Both the position numbers and the translations under genes were made by a program. Positions 24,232-33,634 of a DNA stretch of 64,000 nt are shown piece by piece (within the stretch, counting starts at the first letter, position 1; every line of letters starts with the position of its first letter). The DNA lies in assembly GCF_027594825.1 (NCBI RefSeq), contig NZ_CP088930.1, positions 4,463,019 to 4,527,018 on the forward strand, written 5' to 3'. Origin of the DNA: Serratia liquefaciens. GTDB lineage: Bacteria > Pseudomonadota > Gammaproteobacteria > Enterobacterales > Enterobacteriaceae. A model generated the notes under the pieces. The model had not been told where the DNA came from. It worked only from the letters and a program-made list of their open reading frames with translations, and searched no databases.

Positions 24232-25080
24232 TTATTGTGGTGTGTTCAAGGTCATCGTCATTTCAAACTGGCGCAGAGCGTCCTGCTGCCAGCCGAGTCG
24301 GTCGAAGAAGGGGGCCGCCACTTCAGGAACGTAAACGTTGGCTACCAGCGGTAACGGCGCAAACTTCGCCTGTAGTGCGGCCAGCATGGTGCGGGCATGG
24401 CCCTGGCTGCGGTGCTGCGGCGGCACGTAGATCATGCGCAAAAAGCACTTGTCGGCGCCCAACTGCACCACCGCATAGGCCTGGTGGCCAAGGCTGAAAG
24501 CATGGGGTTCGCCGGGCAGTTTGAACAACGACTCCGGCGCGATCAGCCAGGGCAGGTCGGTGGCACCCTCGGCAATCAGGCGATGAGAGACGAACAGCGG
24601 ATCGATCTCCTGCAGTTGCGCAACCTCGGCAAGTACCGGCATCTCTGCCTGATGCCCGGTCAGCGTGCGGACAATTTGCAACCCAGCCTGATGGTAGAGC
24701 GCCAGCGCGGGCTCGTTCCCTTCAATCACTTCCAATGAAAATTGGCGATCGCCGCGCTGATGCGCGTCGGCAACAAGACGTTTCATTAACGCTTTTCCCA
24801 ACCCTTTGCCGCGCATTTCCGGGCGGATGGACAGCGCCGATATCCGGCTGTGCAAGCCACGGCGGCTGATCAGCGCCAGCGCTACCGGTTGCTGCTGATG
24901 GGTAACGACAATGCTGTCGTTCAGGCTGAGGTCTTCGGCACCAAAACGGCGGGCGAAGGTTTCACCGTCAATCACAAAACGCACAATGTAGTTTTCAAAA
25001 CAGTGGCAAAGGATCTGCGCCAGCTCGTCGCTGCTGTAGCGCAGGGCGCTTTGATATTCGAAGCGTTCATCGGTGTGCAT
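24232..25080 (-). CDS. tandem GNAT-domain acetyltransferase
   Basis: A 282-residue protein with two GNAT folds. The first has a full acetyl-CoA motif (LSIRPEMRGKGLGKALMKRLV, about 85-105), the second a diverged one (IYVPPQHRSQGHARTML, about 217-233). The N-terminal copy is probably catalytic. AGGGAAAG precedes the ATG at 25080. The substrate is unknown; the acid phosphatase downstream may be cotranscribed. Confidence 0.82.
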   Translation of the reverse strand: MHTDERFEYQSALRYSSDELAQILCHCFENYIVRFVIDGETFARRFGAEDLSLNDSIVVTHQQQPVALALISRRGLHSRISALSIRPEMRGKGLGKALMKRLVADAHQRGDRQFSLEVIEGNEPALALYHQAGLQIVRTLTGHQAEMPVLAEVAQLQEIDPLFVSHRLIAEGATDLPWLIAPESLFKLPGEPHAFSLGHQAYAVVQLGADKCFLRMIYVPPQHRSQGHARTMLAALQAKFAPLPLVANVYVPEVAAPFFDRLGWQQDALRQFEMTMTLNTPQ

Positions 25081-25207
25081 AAGCTTTCCCTGTCTAAGGA
25101 GGAAGTTATACATCTAGACCCGATTGTTTTGTAAGGCAAGTTTCCGCGTGCGGTTACGGGATACCTGGCGGAAAATAGGCAGGAAAAAGCGGTAAAAGGC
25201 ACCCATT

Positions 25208-25231
25208 AAAAAACCGGGCGTTGCCGCCCGG
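25208..25231 (-). terminator. rho-independent terminator of the porin gene
   Basis: CCGGGCG / CGCCCGG around a 4-base loop, followed on the minus strand by TTTTTT. A strong terminator 59 bases after the porin stop. Confidence 0.85.
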
Positions 25232-25289
25232 CGAAGTGACTCTGGGTATAAAGTGAAGCTAAGGTTTGCAGTGGTGGTTATTCATCACA

Positions 25290-26387
25290 TCAGAACTGGT
25301 AGGTCAGGGCGACGGCAATCACGTTGTCGTCTTTCAGACCCAGCTTGTTATCGCTGTCGAGTTGGTTGATTTTATAATCGACATAGGTCGACATGTTCTT
25401 GTTGAAATAGTAGTAAGCGCCAACATCGATATATTTCACCAGGTCGGCGTCGCCGATGCCTTCAATATCTTTGCCTTTCTGCTGAACATAACCCAGCGAT
25501 GGGCGCAGACCGAAGTCGAACTGGTATTGCGCGACCAATTCCAGACCTTCGGCCTTATTGGCAAAGCCGCTTACGGAAGTGGAATTATTGTTGATAGTGG
25601 CGGTGCCGGAAATTGGCGCGATATTACGGCTTTGCGAATAGGTCGCTGCCAGGTAAACATCGTTGTTGTCGTATTTCAGGCCGCCGGCCCAAATATCGGC
25701 TTTGTCGCCCTTACCGAAAGTGCCCGCTTTTTGGCTGGCGGTACGGTTGGAAGAGGCATAGGCAGCGCCCACGCTCAGACCGTCGATGATCTCGTAGCTG
25801 GAAGACAGGCCCCAACCGTCGCCGTTCGCTTTGCTGCTGGAGCGACCGTCGTTTTCATTTTTGCCCTGGTACTGTACCGCGAACTTCAGACCTTCGACCA
25901 GGCCGAAGAAGTCATTGTTACGGTAGGTGGCCACGCCGTTGGTACGGCCATTCATAAAGTTGTCGGTTTTGACGTAGGCGTCATCACCGAACTCAGGCAG
26001 CATATCCGTCCAGGCGCCCACGTCATAGATAATGCCGTAGTTGCGACCGTAGTCGAATGAACCGATATCCTTATATTTCAGACCGGCGAAGCCCAAACGG
26101 GTTTTGGTATCTTTCGTGCCGTCAGATTCGGAATGGTTGGCTGCGATCTGATATTCCCACTGGCCATAGCCAGTCAGCATATCGTTAATTTGAGTAGCGC
26201 CTTTAAAACCGATACGCACATAGGTTTTATCGCCATCATTACCGGCATCGTCAGAGAAATAGTGCAGTGCTTTTACGCGGCCGTAAAAATCAAGTTTGTT
26301 GCCGTCTTTATTGTAGATTTCTGCTGCCTGTGCTGTCTGCGCAATTAAAAGTGCCGGAATAATAACGGCCAGAAGATTACGTTTCAT
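25290..26387 (-). CDS. general porin, OmpC/OmpF/OmpN family
   Basis: A 365-residue outer-membrane trimeric porin. Signal peptide of 21 residues (cleavage [12 protein letters not shown]), the conserved start [16 protein letters not shown], loop 3 with the constriction motif LPEFGDDAY, and the C-terminal aromatic YQF needed for BAM recognition. Which paralogue it is cannot be fixed by eye. The codon choice looks like that of a highly expressed gene and generates a long spurious antisense frame. The 379-base upstream gap suggests complex regulation. Confidence 0.9.
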   Translation of the reverse strand: MKRNLLAVIIPALLIAQTAQAAEIYNKDGNKLDFYGRVKALHYFSDDAGNDGDKTYVRIGFKGATQINDMLTGYGQWEYQIAANHSESDGTKDTKTRLGFAGLKYKDIGSFDYGRNYGIIYDVGAWTDMLPEFGDDAYVKTDNFMNGRTNGVATYRNNDFFGLVEGLKFAVQYQGKNENDGRSSSKANGDGWGLSSSYEIIDGLSVGAAYASSNRTASQKAGTFGKGDKADIWAGGLKYDNNDVYLAATYSQSRNIAPISGTATINNNSTSVSGFANKAEGLELVAQYQFDFGLRPSLGYVQQKGKDIEGIGDADLVKYIDVGAYYYFNKNMSTYVDYKINQLDSDNKLGLKDDNVIAVALTYQF

Positions 26388-26766
26388 GATTTACCCTGCT
26401 TTATTCGATTGAAAGACGCTTATCATCAGTAGTACTGCTGTTTCACTGTGCCGCCTGTTTGTTTGCAGCGAGGATTTTTTACCCTAGTTATGTGATCTAT
26501 TTATGACAAAATATTCATTTCCATGTCGAACGATTAAAAATCTCGCGGAAAACGTCTATTTCTTCTATGGCCGCCTAAAATTCCCCGTGATGCCCATCAG
26601 GCTGCTGCCAAAAATCATGCGCGAGATTTATGCGTTGGCGATTTCCGTCGCCGCAGCAGGGAACTAATAGTCCTGTTTCTGTGAATGGTTGATGTTAAAA
26701 ATCCCGATTTTCACCCATGCGGGTTGAAGGTAGCGTAGAGCTTCCCTTAAGCAGCAGGAGTGCAAG
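26388..26766. promoter_or_regulatory. porin upstream region
   Basis: A 379-base gap without a supportable gene. On the minus strand a possible porin promoter is TTGTCA (26504-26509), a 17-base spacer and TAGGGT (26481-26486), giving a 5' leader of about 85 bases. No clear OmpR repeat series or antisense RNA could be identified by eye. Confidence 0.3.
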
Positions 26767-27084
26767 ATGCAACCTTCCCAACAGGCTGGCCAGCAGGCGT
26801 TTGGCGACATTGCCCCCAAGTTGGCGCAGCTCAGCGACAGCGTATTATTCGACGACGTATGGCAGCGTCCGGGGCTCACGCCGCGCGAGCGCAGTCTGAT
26901 CACCGTGGCGGCGCTGGTGGCGCTCAACCGCGTGGAGCAGATGCCGTTTCACCTGCAACTGGCCGAACGCAATGGCGTGAGCTTTGAACAGCTCGCCGAG
27001 GCGATCACCCATCTGGCGTTTTATGCCGGTTGGCCAGCGGCGGCCTCTGCCGTGGCGCGTCTGCGCGAATTGAAACAGGAGTAG
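26767..27084 (+). CDS. carboxymuconolactone decarboxylase-family protein
   Basis: A 105-residue all-helical CMD-family protein (LTPRERSLITVAALVALNRVEQMPFHLQLAERNGVS, ITHLAFYAGWPAA). It has no CxxC, so it is not an AhpD-type peroxidase reductase. CAGGAG precedes the ATG. It is four bases upstream of a tautomerase gene, and the pair probably acts on one small organic acid, as CMD and tautomerase folds often co-occur. The substrate is unknown. Confidence 0.83.
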   Translation: MQPSQQAGQQAFGDIAPKLAQLSDSVLFDDVWQRPGLTPRERSLITVAALVALNRVEQMPFHLQLAERNGVSFEQLAEAITHLAFYAGWPAAASAVARLRELKQE

Positions 27085-27088
27085 TCCC

Positions 27089-27475
27089 ATGCCATTCAGC
27101 CGTATCGCCTTGCATCAGGGCAAGTCAGCGCAATACTTGAAAACCCTGTCAGACAGCCTGCACCAGGCGCTGGTCGACACCTTCAACGTGCCGCCGGCCG
27201 ACAAGTTTCAGGCCATTGATCAATACCGTCCCGGCGAGCTGATTTACGATCCCGATTATCTCGGCGGCCCGCGTTCGGCGGATTATGTGCTGTTTTACAT
27301 CACTATTGGCCGCCCGCGCGATACCGTCACCAAGCAGCGTTTTTATCAGCGGTTGGCGGCATTGCTGGAAGAAAACCTGCAGTTGAACCCGCAAGATGTG
27401 ATGGTGGTGATCGCCACCACCCAGCAGGATGAGTGGTCGTTCAGTGCGGGTCGCGCCTCAATGATCGAAGGCTAG
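27089..27475 (+). CDS. tautomerase-family protein
   Basis: A 128-residue protein of the larger (Tautomerase_2-like) branch of the 4-oxalocrotonate tautomerase superfamily. Removal of the initiator Met exposes Pro1 (MPFSRIAL), the catalytic base of the family. It is cotranscribed with the CMD protein (4-base gap). Function inferred from fold only. Confidence 0.8.
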   Translation: MPFSRIALHQGKSAQYLKTLSDSLHQALVDTFNVPPADKFQAIDQYRPGELIYDPDYLGGPRSADYVLFYITIGRPRDTVTKQRFYQRLAALLEENLQLNPQDVMVVIATTQQDEWSFSAGRASMIEG

Positions 27476-27537
27476 GCTGACGCAGCCGACGGTCTGTGGG
27501 ACAATAGCGCCATCATTTCGTTGAGATACAGAGTTGA

Positions 27538-29736
27538 ATGGCGCTCTCCCCCGCAGTTAAAGATCAGATTGGCCAGTGGTACAAAGCCCTGCAGCAACAA
27601 ATACCGGATTTTATTTCCCGTGCACCGCAACGGCAGATGATCGCCGAAGTCGCGAAAACCCTGGCCGGAGATTATCCGCGCCATCTGGCGATCGAGGCCC
27701 CGACCGGCGTGGGCAAAACCCTGTCGTACCTGATCCCCGGGATCGCCGTAGGCCGCGCGGAGAGCAAACCCCTGGTGGTCAGTACCGCCAACGTGGCGTT
27801 GCAGGATCAGATCTACAGCAAGGATTTACCGCTGCTGAAGAAGATCATTCCCGATCTGAAATTCACCGGCGCCTTCGGTCGCGGGCGCTATGTTTGCCCG
27901 CGCAACCTGGCGGCGTTGAGCACTGACGTCAGCGAGCAGGGCGATCTGACGCTGTTCCTGGATGACGAACTGGCCCCTTCCAGCGGGGAAGAGCAGGCGC
28001 TGTGTCAGCAACTTAGCAAAGCGCTCAGCCGCCATGAGTGGGATGGGCTGCGCGATCATTATCAACGGACGATTGACGATCCTCTGTGGATCAAACTGAG
28101 CACCGACAAGGCCAACTGCCTGGGGCGCAACTGCCATTACATCCGCGAATGCCCGTTTTATATTGCCCGCAAAGAGATTGAAACCGCCGACGTGGTGGTG
28201 GCTAACCATGCCCTGGTGATGGCGGCGTTGGAAACGGAATCGGTGTTGCCGAACCCGAAAGAGCTGTTGCTGGTGCTGGACGAAGGCCATCATCTGCCGG
28301 AAGTGGCGCGCGATGCGCTGGAGATTGACGGCGAAATCACCGCGCTGTCGACCAATCTGCAGCTGGACATGATCGTGCGTCAGGTTGAACAGTGCATGAC
28401 GCAATATCGCCCGAAGAGCCCGCCAGGGCTGACCAACGACGAACGTTTGAAAAACCATTGTGAAGAGATGCGCGAACTGATCCAGATTTTCGAGCATCAG
28501 GTCAGTGCCTATCTGCCGACCGACACCGTGATTGCCGAACACCGGTTCGAAATGGGCGAGCTGCCTGCGGAGATGGTGGAAACCAGCGCACGCTTGTTCA
28601 AGCTGACCGACGCGTTGCGTGGGGTGGCGGAATTTATCCTCAACGATCTCAGCGAGCAAACCGGAAAGCACGACATCGTGCGGCTGCACCGTTCAATCAT
28701 TCAGATGAGCCGCACCCTGGGCTACCTGGAAGCGATGAGCAAACTGTGGCGGCTGGCGGCGCTGGACAAGTCTTCCAATGCGCCGATCTCCAAATGGGTC
28801 ACGCGCGATTTGCGCGATAACGTGACGCACCTGTATTTGCACTGCGTAGGCATTCGCGTGAGCGACCAGCTCGAAAAGCTGTTGTGGCGCAAGGTGCCGC
28901 ATGTGGTCGTCACGTCTGCGACCCTGCGTTCGTTGAACAGCTTTGCGCGCCTGCAGGAAATGAGCGGGCTGAGTGAGAAAGCCGGCGATCGTTTCGAAAC
29001 CCTGTCTTCGCCGTTTAACCACGTTGAGCAGGGCAAAATTGTCATCCCGAACATGCGTTTCGAGCCGGCGATGGCCAACGAAGCTGAACATCTGGAAGAA
29101 ATGGCGCGCTTTTTCCGCGCCGAACAGGCCAGCGGCAAGCACAAGGGCATGCTGATCCTGTTCAGCAGTCATCGGGCGATGCAGACTTTCCTCAGCTACG
29201 TGACCGATTTGCGCCTGATGCTGTTGGTGCAGGGCGATCAACCGCGTTATCGCCTGGTGGAAGAGCACCGCAAGCGGGTCGAAAAAGGCACTGCCAGCGT
29301 GCTGATCGGTCTGCAGTCATTCGCTGAAGGATTGGATCTGAAAGGGGAATTGCTGACCCAGGTCCATATTCACAAGATCGCTTTTCCGCCGATCGACAGC
29401 CCGGTGATCCTGACCGAGGGCGAGTGGCTGAAGTCGCTGAAGCGATATCCCTTTGAGGTACAGAGTTTGCCGAGCGCCTCGTTCAACCTGATCCAGCAGG
29501 TAGGCCGACTGATCCGCAGCAATGAATGCCACGGCGAGATCGTGATTTACGATCGCCGGCTGCTGACCAAAAGCTACGGCTCGCGCCTGCTGGCGGCATT
29601 GCCGGTGTTCCCCATCGAACAGCGTGAGGTGCCTGAAGCCGACAAGGCGCACCAGGCGGCCCTCAAATCCGCGGCCGATGCAGAGAAGAAAGCCAAGAAG
29701 CGCAAGAGCCCGTTCGCCCGCAAACGTACCCGCTAG
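27538..29736 (+). CDS. dinG: ATP-dependent Fe-S DNA helicase DinG
   Basis: A 732-residue XPD-like superfamily 2 helicase. Walker A APTGVGKT (54-61), Fe-S cluster cysteines C120, C194, C199 and C205 (same numbers as E. coli DinG), DEGH box at 248-251, and helicase motif VI QQVGRLIRS. It unwinds 5'-to-3', including R-loops and D-loops, and helps replication past transcription. In E. coli it is LexA-controlled, but I see no good SOS box here. In E. coli ybiB follows; here a block of exporters intervenes. Confidence 0.95.
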   Translation: MALSPAVKDQIGQWYKALQQQIPDFISRAPQRQMIAEVAKTLAGDYPRHLAIEAPTGVGKTLSYLIPGIAVGRAESKPLVVSTANVALQDQIYSKDLPLLKKIIPDLKFTGAFGRGRYVCPRNLAALSTDVSEQGDLTLFLDDELAPSSGEEQALCQQLSKALSRHEWDGLRDHYQRTIDDPLWIKLSTDKANCLGRNCHYIRECPFYIARKEIETADVVVANHALVMAALETESVLPNPKELLLVLDEGHHLPEVARDALEIDGEITALSTNLQLDMIVRQVEQCMTQYRPKSPPGLTNDERLKNHCEEMRELIQIFEHQVSAYLPTDTVIAEHRFEMGELPAEMVETSARLFKLTDALRGVAEFILNDLSEQTGKHDIVRLHRSIIQMSRTLGYLEAMSKLWRLAALDKSSNAPISKWVTRDLRDNVTHLYLHCVGIRVSDQLEKLLWRKVPHVVVTSATLRSLNSFARLQEMSGLSEKAGDRFETLSSPFNHVEQGKIVIPNMRFEPAMANEAEHLEEMARFFRAEQASGKHKGMLILFSSHRAMQTFLSYVTDLRLMLLVQGDQPRYRLVEEHRKRVEKGTASVLIGLQSFAEGLDLKGELLTQVHIHKIAFPPIDSPVILTEGEWLKSLKRYPFEVQSLPSASFNLIQQVGRLIRSNECHGEIVIYDRRLLTKSYGSRLLAALPVFPIEQREVPEADKAHQAALKSAADAEKKAKKRKSPFARKRTR

Positions 29737-30171
29737 TCACAGCAGCGGTGGCAGGCGACGCTTCACCGGCGTAGTTTTCACGATAGAAGTGTTGCTTTGC
29801 GCGCGCTCGGCTAGCCGATCGAGGATCTGGTCGAGCTGCTCCATCGAATGCGCCACCAGGCGCACGATAAAACAGTCTTCACCGGTCACCTTGTCGCACT
29901 CAACCACCTCCGGGATCTCCTGGATCATTTGCTCGACCTTTTTCAGCATGCCCGGCAGCGGTTTGATGCGCACCAGCGACTGAAAAGCGTAGCCCAATGC
30001 CTGCAGATTGACGTTCAGGGTGTAGCCCTGGATCACGCCGTTCTCTTCCAGCCGCCGCAGCCGCTCCGACGTACTGGGTGACGACAACCCAACGCTGGCG
30101 CTGAGGGTTTTCAGCGACATTCGCGCATCCTCTGCCAGCAGGTTCAGGATTTGACGATCGATAGCGTCCAT
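29737..30171 (-). CDS. Lrp/AsnC-family regulator
   Basis: A 144-residue feast/famine regulator: N-terminal HTH (MSLKTLSASVGLSSPSTSERLRRLEENG) and a C-terminal RAM domain. Its stop directly abuts the dinG stop (convergent, no gap). The ATG at 30171 begins at the family-typical MDAIDRQIL with GGGGAG nearby; 30201 would add ten residues. It is divergent from the EamA exporter at 30308, its probable target. Such pairs often export amino acids. Confidence 0.86.
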   Translation of the reverse strand: MDAIDRQILNLLAEDARMSLKTLSASVGLSSPSTSERLRRLEENGVIQGYTLNVNLQALGYAFQSLVRIKPLPGMLKKVEQMIQEIPEVVECDKVTGEDCFIVRLVAHSMEQLDQILDRLAERAQSNTSIVKTTPVKRRLPPLL

Positions 30172-30307
30172 AGTCTCCCCATTAGGTTTTTTTAAACTCA
30201 TACCTTAATTAAAAAGGAAGTTAAGCACTATTGCCTTTTTTATGCCATGGAAACCGGCAAAGGAAAGCCGCAAGCTAAGTGCATAGGCTTACTGTGAGGA
30301 AACCAAG

Positions 30308-31222
30308 ATGAATGCAGAGATAAAACGCGGCTCGCTGGAGATGATCGCCGCGATGCTGATTTCCGGCACCATCGGCTGGTTTGTGCTGATGTCCGGCCAG
30401 CCGGTGATCAACGTGGTGTTCTGGCGCTGTGCGGTGGGGGCGCTGGTGTTGCTGGCCATCTGTGCTGCGCTGGGTCAGTTACGGCGCGACAGCCTGACGC
30501 GTACTACGTTGCTGGTGGCAATCGCCGGCGGCGTAGCGCTGGTGGTCAATTGGCTGTTGTTGTTTGCTGCCTATTCCTATGCGTCGATCTCCATCGCGAC
30601 GGCGGTGTATAACACGCAGCCGTTCATGCTGGTGGCGCTGGGGGCGCTGTTTCTCGGCGAGAAGCTGACCCTGCGTAAGCTGTTTTGGTTGGCATTGGCG
30701 TTTATCGGCATGACGCTGGTGGTGTTGGCGCAGCCCAAGCAGGCCGGTGGACAGAACAACTACCTGATGGGCATTTTGTTGTCGTTGGGCGCGGCATTTT
30801 TTTACGCGCTGATGGCGCTGGCCGCCAAACGGCTGAAAGGGACGCCACCGCACCTGATCGCCTTGATCCAGGTAACGGTCGGCGCGGTGATGCTGTTGCC
30901 GATGGTAGATTTCCACGCGCGGACCAATGCCGGACAGTGGGGCATGCTGGTGACGGTGGGCGTATTGCACACCGGGATCATGTATGTGTTGCTGTATGGC
31001 GCGATCCAAAAGTTGCCGACCAACCTGATCGGCTCGCTGTCGTTTATTTATCCGATCGCCGCCATGCTGGTGGATCGCCTGGCGTTCGGTCACCGGCTGG
31101 TGGCGCTGCAGTTTGCCGGCGCTGCCCTCATTCTGCTGGCGGCGGCGGGCATGAACCTGCTGGGGGAGCGCCGCGTTAGGCTAGTGGCTGCGCCAGGCGG
31201 CAAGCAGGCACCCGAACAGTGA
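30308..31222 (+). CDS. EamA/DMT-family exporter
   Basis: A 304-residue protein with ten predicted transmembrane helices in two EamA repeats (GTIGWFVLMSGQPVINVVFWR and the second-half LSLGAAFFYALMALAAKRL). The substrate is not known; the divergent Lrp-type regulator hints at an amino acid or derivative. Its last 42 bases overlap the 3' end of the convergent MFS gene. Confidence 0.85.
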   Translation: MNAEIKRGSLEMIAAMLISGTIGWFVLMSGQPVINVVFWRCAVGALVLLAICAALGQLRRDSLTRTTLLVAIAGGVALVVNWLLLFAAYSYASISIATAVYNTQPFMLVALGALFLGEKLTLRKLFWLALAFIGMTLVVLAQPKQAGGQNNYLMGILLSLGAAFFYALMALAAKRLKGTPPHLIALIQVTVGAVMLLPMVDFHARTNAGQWGMLVTVGVLHTGIMYVLLYGAIQKLPTNLIGSLSFIYPIAAMLVDRLAFGHRLVALQFAGAALILLAAAGMNLLGERRVRLVAAPGGKQAPEQ

Positions 31223-32533
31223 CAGCGCCAACAGCAGCAGCATCACCGGCGTGTAGCCATAGCTCGGGTAAATCAGGGTCGCCACCGCCAGGCCAACGGC
31301 ACCGCCGAGATTGTGCAGTGTCCAGGTAATGCCTAACGCGCCGCCGCTTTGCGACTCGCTGACGCTGTTGAGCGTCGCCAACACCAGCGGGCCGAGAATG
31401 CAGCCCCAGCCCAGCCCCATCAGGGCGAAGGCCCCGAGCAGCAGCGGCAGCGGGCTGTCGACGCTAAATCGGCTTTGCAGGGCCGCAGAGCCGGCAAGGG
31501 CGATAAAACCCAGGAGCAGCGCCGCGCGCGGGCCGGATTTATCCACCCATCTGCCGATCCAGGGCGAGAGGGCTGCCATGACCGCGGTGGTCGGTAACAA
31601 CAATAGCCCCAGCATTGTTCCCTGGTAGTGGCGGGTATTTTCCAGGTAAATCGGCATGAGAAAGAAAGCGGCACAGTAGAAAAAGGCCAATAGCGCGCTC
31701 ATCAGACAAACGCGTAAAAAGGCGGGACGCAGCAGCAACGCCAGCGGTACCAGCGGCGAGTGTGCCCGTCGTTCAACCGGTAGCAGCAGGCCGAGCGCGG
31801 CGAGCGCCAGTGCAGCCGTTAACCCGGTTTTCACGCTAAACCATCCCCATTGGCTGCCCTGACTGATGGCCAGTAGCAGCCCGGCAACGCCGATCACCAA
31901 CAGCACTAAACCGGGGACATCCAGTTTAGTGCCTTGTTGGGCGCGAGACTCTCGAACGGTTCCCAAACAAAAGGCGAAGCTCAGCGCAATCAGCGGCACG
32001 TTCAACAAAAATACCCAGCGCCAGCCCAGAGAACCGACCAGCAGGCCGCCGGCCACCGGGCCGATCGCCAGACCCAGGCCGTTGACCGCCAGTAAAATAC
32101 CGATTGCACGACCGCGCTGCTGCGGCGGCCAGGCATCGGCGACAATGGCCGTGGTGGCGGTGTACAGCACCGCACAGGCGGCACCCTGCACAAAGCGCCA
32201 TACGTTGAGCAGCTCAATACTGCCTGAGAGCCCGGCGCCCAACGACGCGGCGGCGAACGTCAGCATTGCGCAGTACAACACCCGACGACGGCCATACAGA
32301 TCCGCCAGCCGTCCGGCGCTGACCATAAAGGCGCACAGTGCCATCACGAACAACGTCATCACCCACTGTACGCGGCTCAGGCTGGTTGCCAGCTCGCGCT
32401 GGATCGCGGGGATGGCGGTATTGACGATGGTGAAATCGATACAGCCCAAAAAGCTGGCGATACTGATGCCAATCAGCAGACGCCATAGTTGGGGCGTGCC
32501 GCTGTCGGTCAGAATTTCACTGCGTTCGCTCAT
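31181..32533 (-). CDS. MFS transporter, DHA2-type (14 TMS)
   Basis: A 450-residue protein with 13-14 hydrophobic segments. Motif A (GRLADLYGRRRV) and a motif C-like GLGLAIGPVAGGLL are clear, typical of drug:H+ antiporters. The ATG at 32533 has AGGA nine bases upstream; the in-frame start at 32605 adds a non-membrane leader crossing the promoter and is rejected. It is divergent from the LysR gene at 32647, its probable regulator. The substrate is unknown. Confidence 0.86.
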   Translation of the reverse strand: MSERSEILTDSGTPQLWRLLIGISIASFLGCIDFTIVNTAIPAIQRELATSLSRVQWVMTLFVMALCAFMVSAGRLADLYGRRRVLYCAMLTFAAASLGAGLSGSIELLNVWRFVQGAACAVLYTATTAIVADAWPPQQRGRAIGILLAVNGLGLAIGPVAGGLLVGSLGWRWVFLLNVPLIALSFAFCLGTVRESRAQQGTKLDVPGLVLLVIGVAGLLLAISQGSQWGWFSVKTGLTAALALAALGLLLPVERRAHSPLVPLALLLRPAFLRVCLMSALLAFFYCAAFFLMPIYLENTRHYQGTMLGLLLLPTTAVMAALSPWIGRWVDKSGPRAALLLGFIALAGSAALQSRFSVDSPLPLLLGAFALMGLGWGCILGPLVLATLNSVSESQSGGALGITWTLHNLGGAVGLAVATLIYPSYGYTPVMLLLLALSLFGCLLAAWRSH

Positions 32534-32614
32534 AGGGGGTTCCTGGCAGAGAAAGAGTGCGTTCAGTTTACTCAGCGAAGGCGGTAGCCAGTGGCGTTGT
32601 TTCATCGTTTAATA

Positions 32615-32631
32615 GGCGAATTAATATCGCC
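32615..32631. promoter_or_regulatory. candidate LysR operator
   Basis: GGCGA-N7-TCGCC with an AT-rich centre, in the 113-base gap between the divergent MFS and LysR genes, 15 bases before the LysR ATG. It contains a T-N11-A-like core. Confidence 0.45.
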
Positions 32632-32646
32632 AATAGGGCAGGTATC

Positions 32647-33561
32647 ATGATTTCCAGCGAAAGATTACATGCAATCCGCGCCTTTGTGCAGGCGGTGCAG
32701 GCCGGTGGTTTTAGCCGTGCCGCCGAGCAACTGGGCCTTTCGCGTTCAACGGTGGGTAAAGCCGTGGCTCGGCTGGAACAGCGGCTGCAGGTGCGGTTGT
32801 TCCAACGCACTACGCGCAGCCTGTCGCTGACCGATGAAGGGCAGTTGTTCTACGACGATTGCCTGAAGGCGCTGGCGGCGCTGGAAGCGGCGGAAAACCA
32901 GCTGGCGGTTCGGGCCCAAACGCCGGAGGGACGACTGCGGGTATCGCTGCCGGTGCTGTTCGGCCAAAAGTGGGTGATGCCACCGCTGCTGGCGTTGGCG
33001 GACCGTTACCCGAAGTTGCACATCGAAGCGCTGTTTTCCAACCGTGCGGCAGATCTGGCGGAAGAGGGGATCGATTTGGCAGTACGTATCGGTTCGCCCG
33101 GTGATGCTGCGGCCATCACCGCACGCCAGCTGGGGGAGCAGCGGCAAATACTCTGTGCTGCTCCGGGTTATCTTACGCGACAAGGTGAACCGGCTGCGGT
33201 AGCTGCGCTGTTGCAGCATCAGGCGATTGGCTTACTGCGTGATGGGCGTAGCCAGCCGTGGCATTTGCTGGACGAGCAGGGCAAGGCTCAGCGGCTGTCG
33301 CCACCGGCCCGTTTGAGATTGGGCAATATGGAGGCGGTGCTGGGGGCTGCCTGCGCCGGTCAGGGGATTGCCATGCTGCCGCGTTGGCTGGTGCATGATG
33401 CGCTGACGGCCGGGACGTTGCGTGAGATTTTACCCGGCAGCTGCGGTGCGGGGCTGGCGATTAACGTGGTCTGGCTAAAAGGGACCGGCGTGCCGTTACG
33501 GGTGAGGGTCGCCATTGATGCCCTGCTGGCGGCCTTCACTCCCAAAGCGCCATGGCAGTGA
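32647..33561 (+). CDS. LysR-family transcriptional regulator
   Basis: A 304-residue LysR protein with the winged helix in residues 1-65 (GGFSRAAEQLGLSRSTVGKAVARLEQRL) and a type 2 periplasmic-binding effector domain. The family-typical start MISSERLHAIRAF is at 32647; the in-frame start at 32557 is rejected. It is divergent from the MFS exporter. LysE lies 73 bases downstream on the same strand and may be read through. Confidence 0.88.
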   Translation: MISSERLHAIRAFVQAVQAGGFSRAAEQLGLSRSTVGKAVARLEQRLQVRLFQRTTRSLSLTDEGQLFYDDCLKALAALEAAENQLAVRAQTPEGRLRVSLPVLFGQKWVMPPLLALADRYPKLHIEALFSNRAADLAEEGIDLAVRIGSPGDAAAITARQLGEQRQILCAAPGYLTRQGEPAAVAALLQHQAIGLLRDGRSQPWHLLDEQGKAQRLSPPARLRLGNMEAVLGAACAGQGIAMLPRWLVHDALTAGTLREILPGSCGAGLAINVVWLKGTGVPLRVRVAIDALLAAFTPKAPWQ

Positions 33562-33634
33562 TTTGATGCTGGCAAACAGCGGCGGCGTGGCTATGATAAA
33601 GCCTGCTTCCCACCATGCTGCGTACGGGTGACTT

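Noticed and set aside
25266..26060. 264-residue open frame antisense to the porin gene
   Set aside because: It has no ribosome site or family match, and it mirrors the biased codon use of the highly expressed porin on the other strand.
27480..27537. LexA/SOS box in front of dinG
   Set aside because: A CTGT and an ATACAG are present but at the wrong spacing for CTGT-N8-ACAG.
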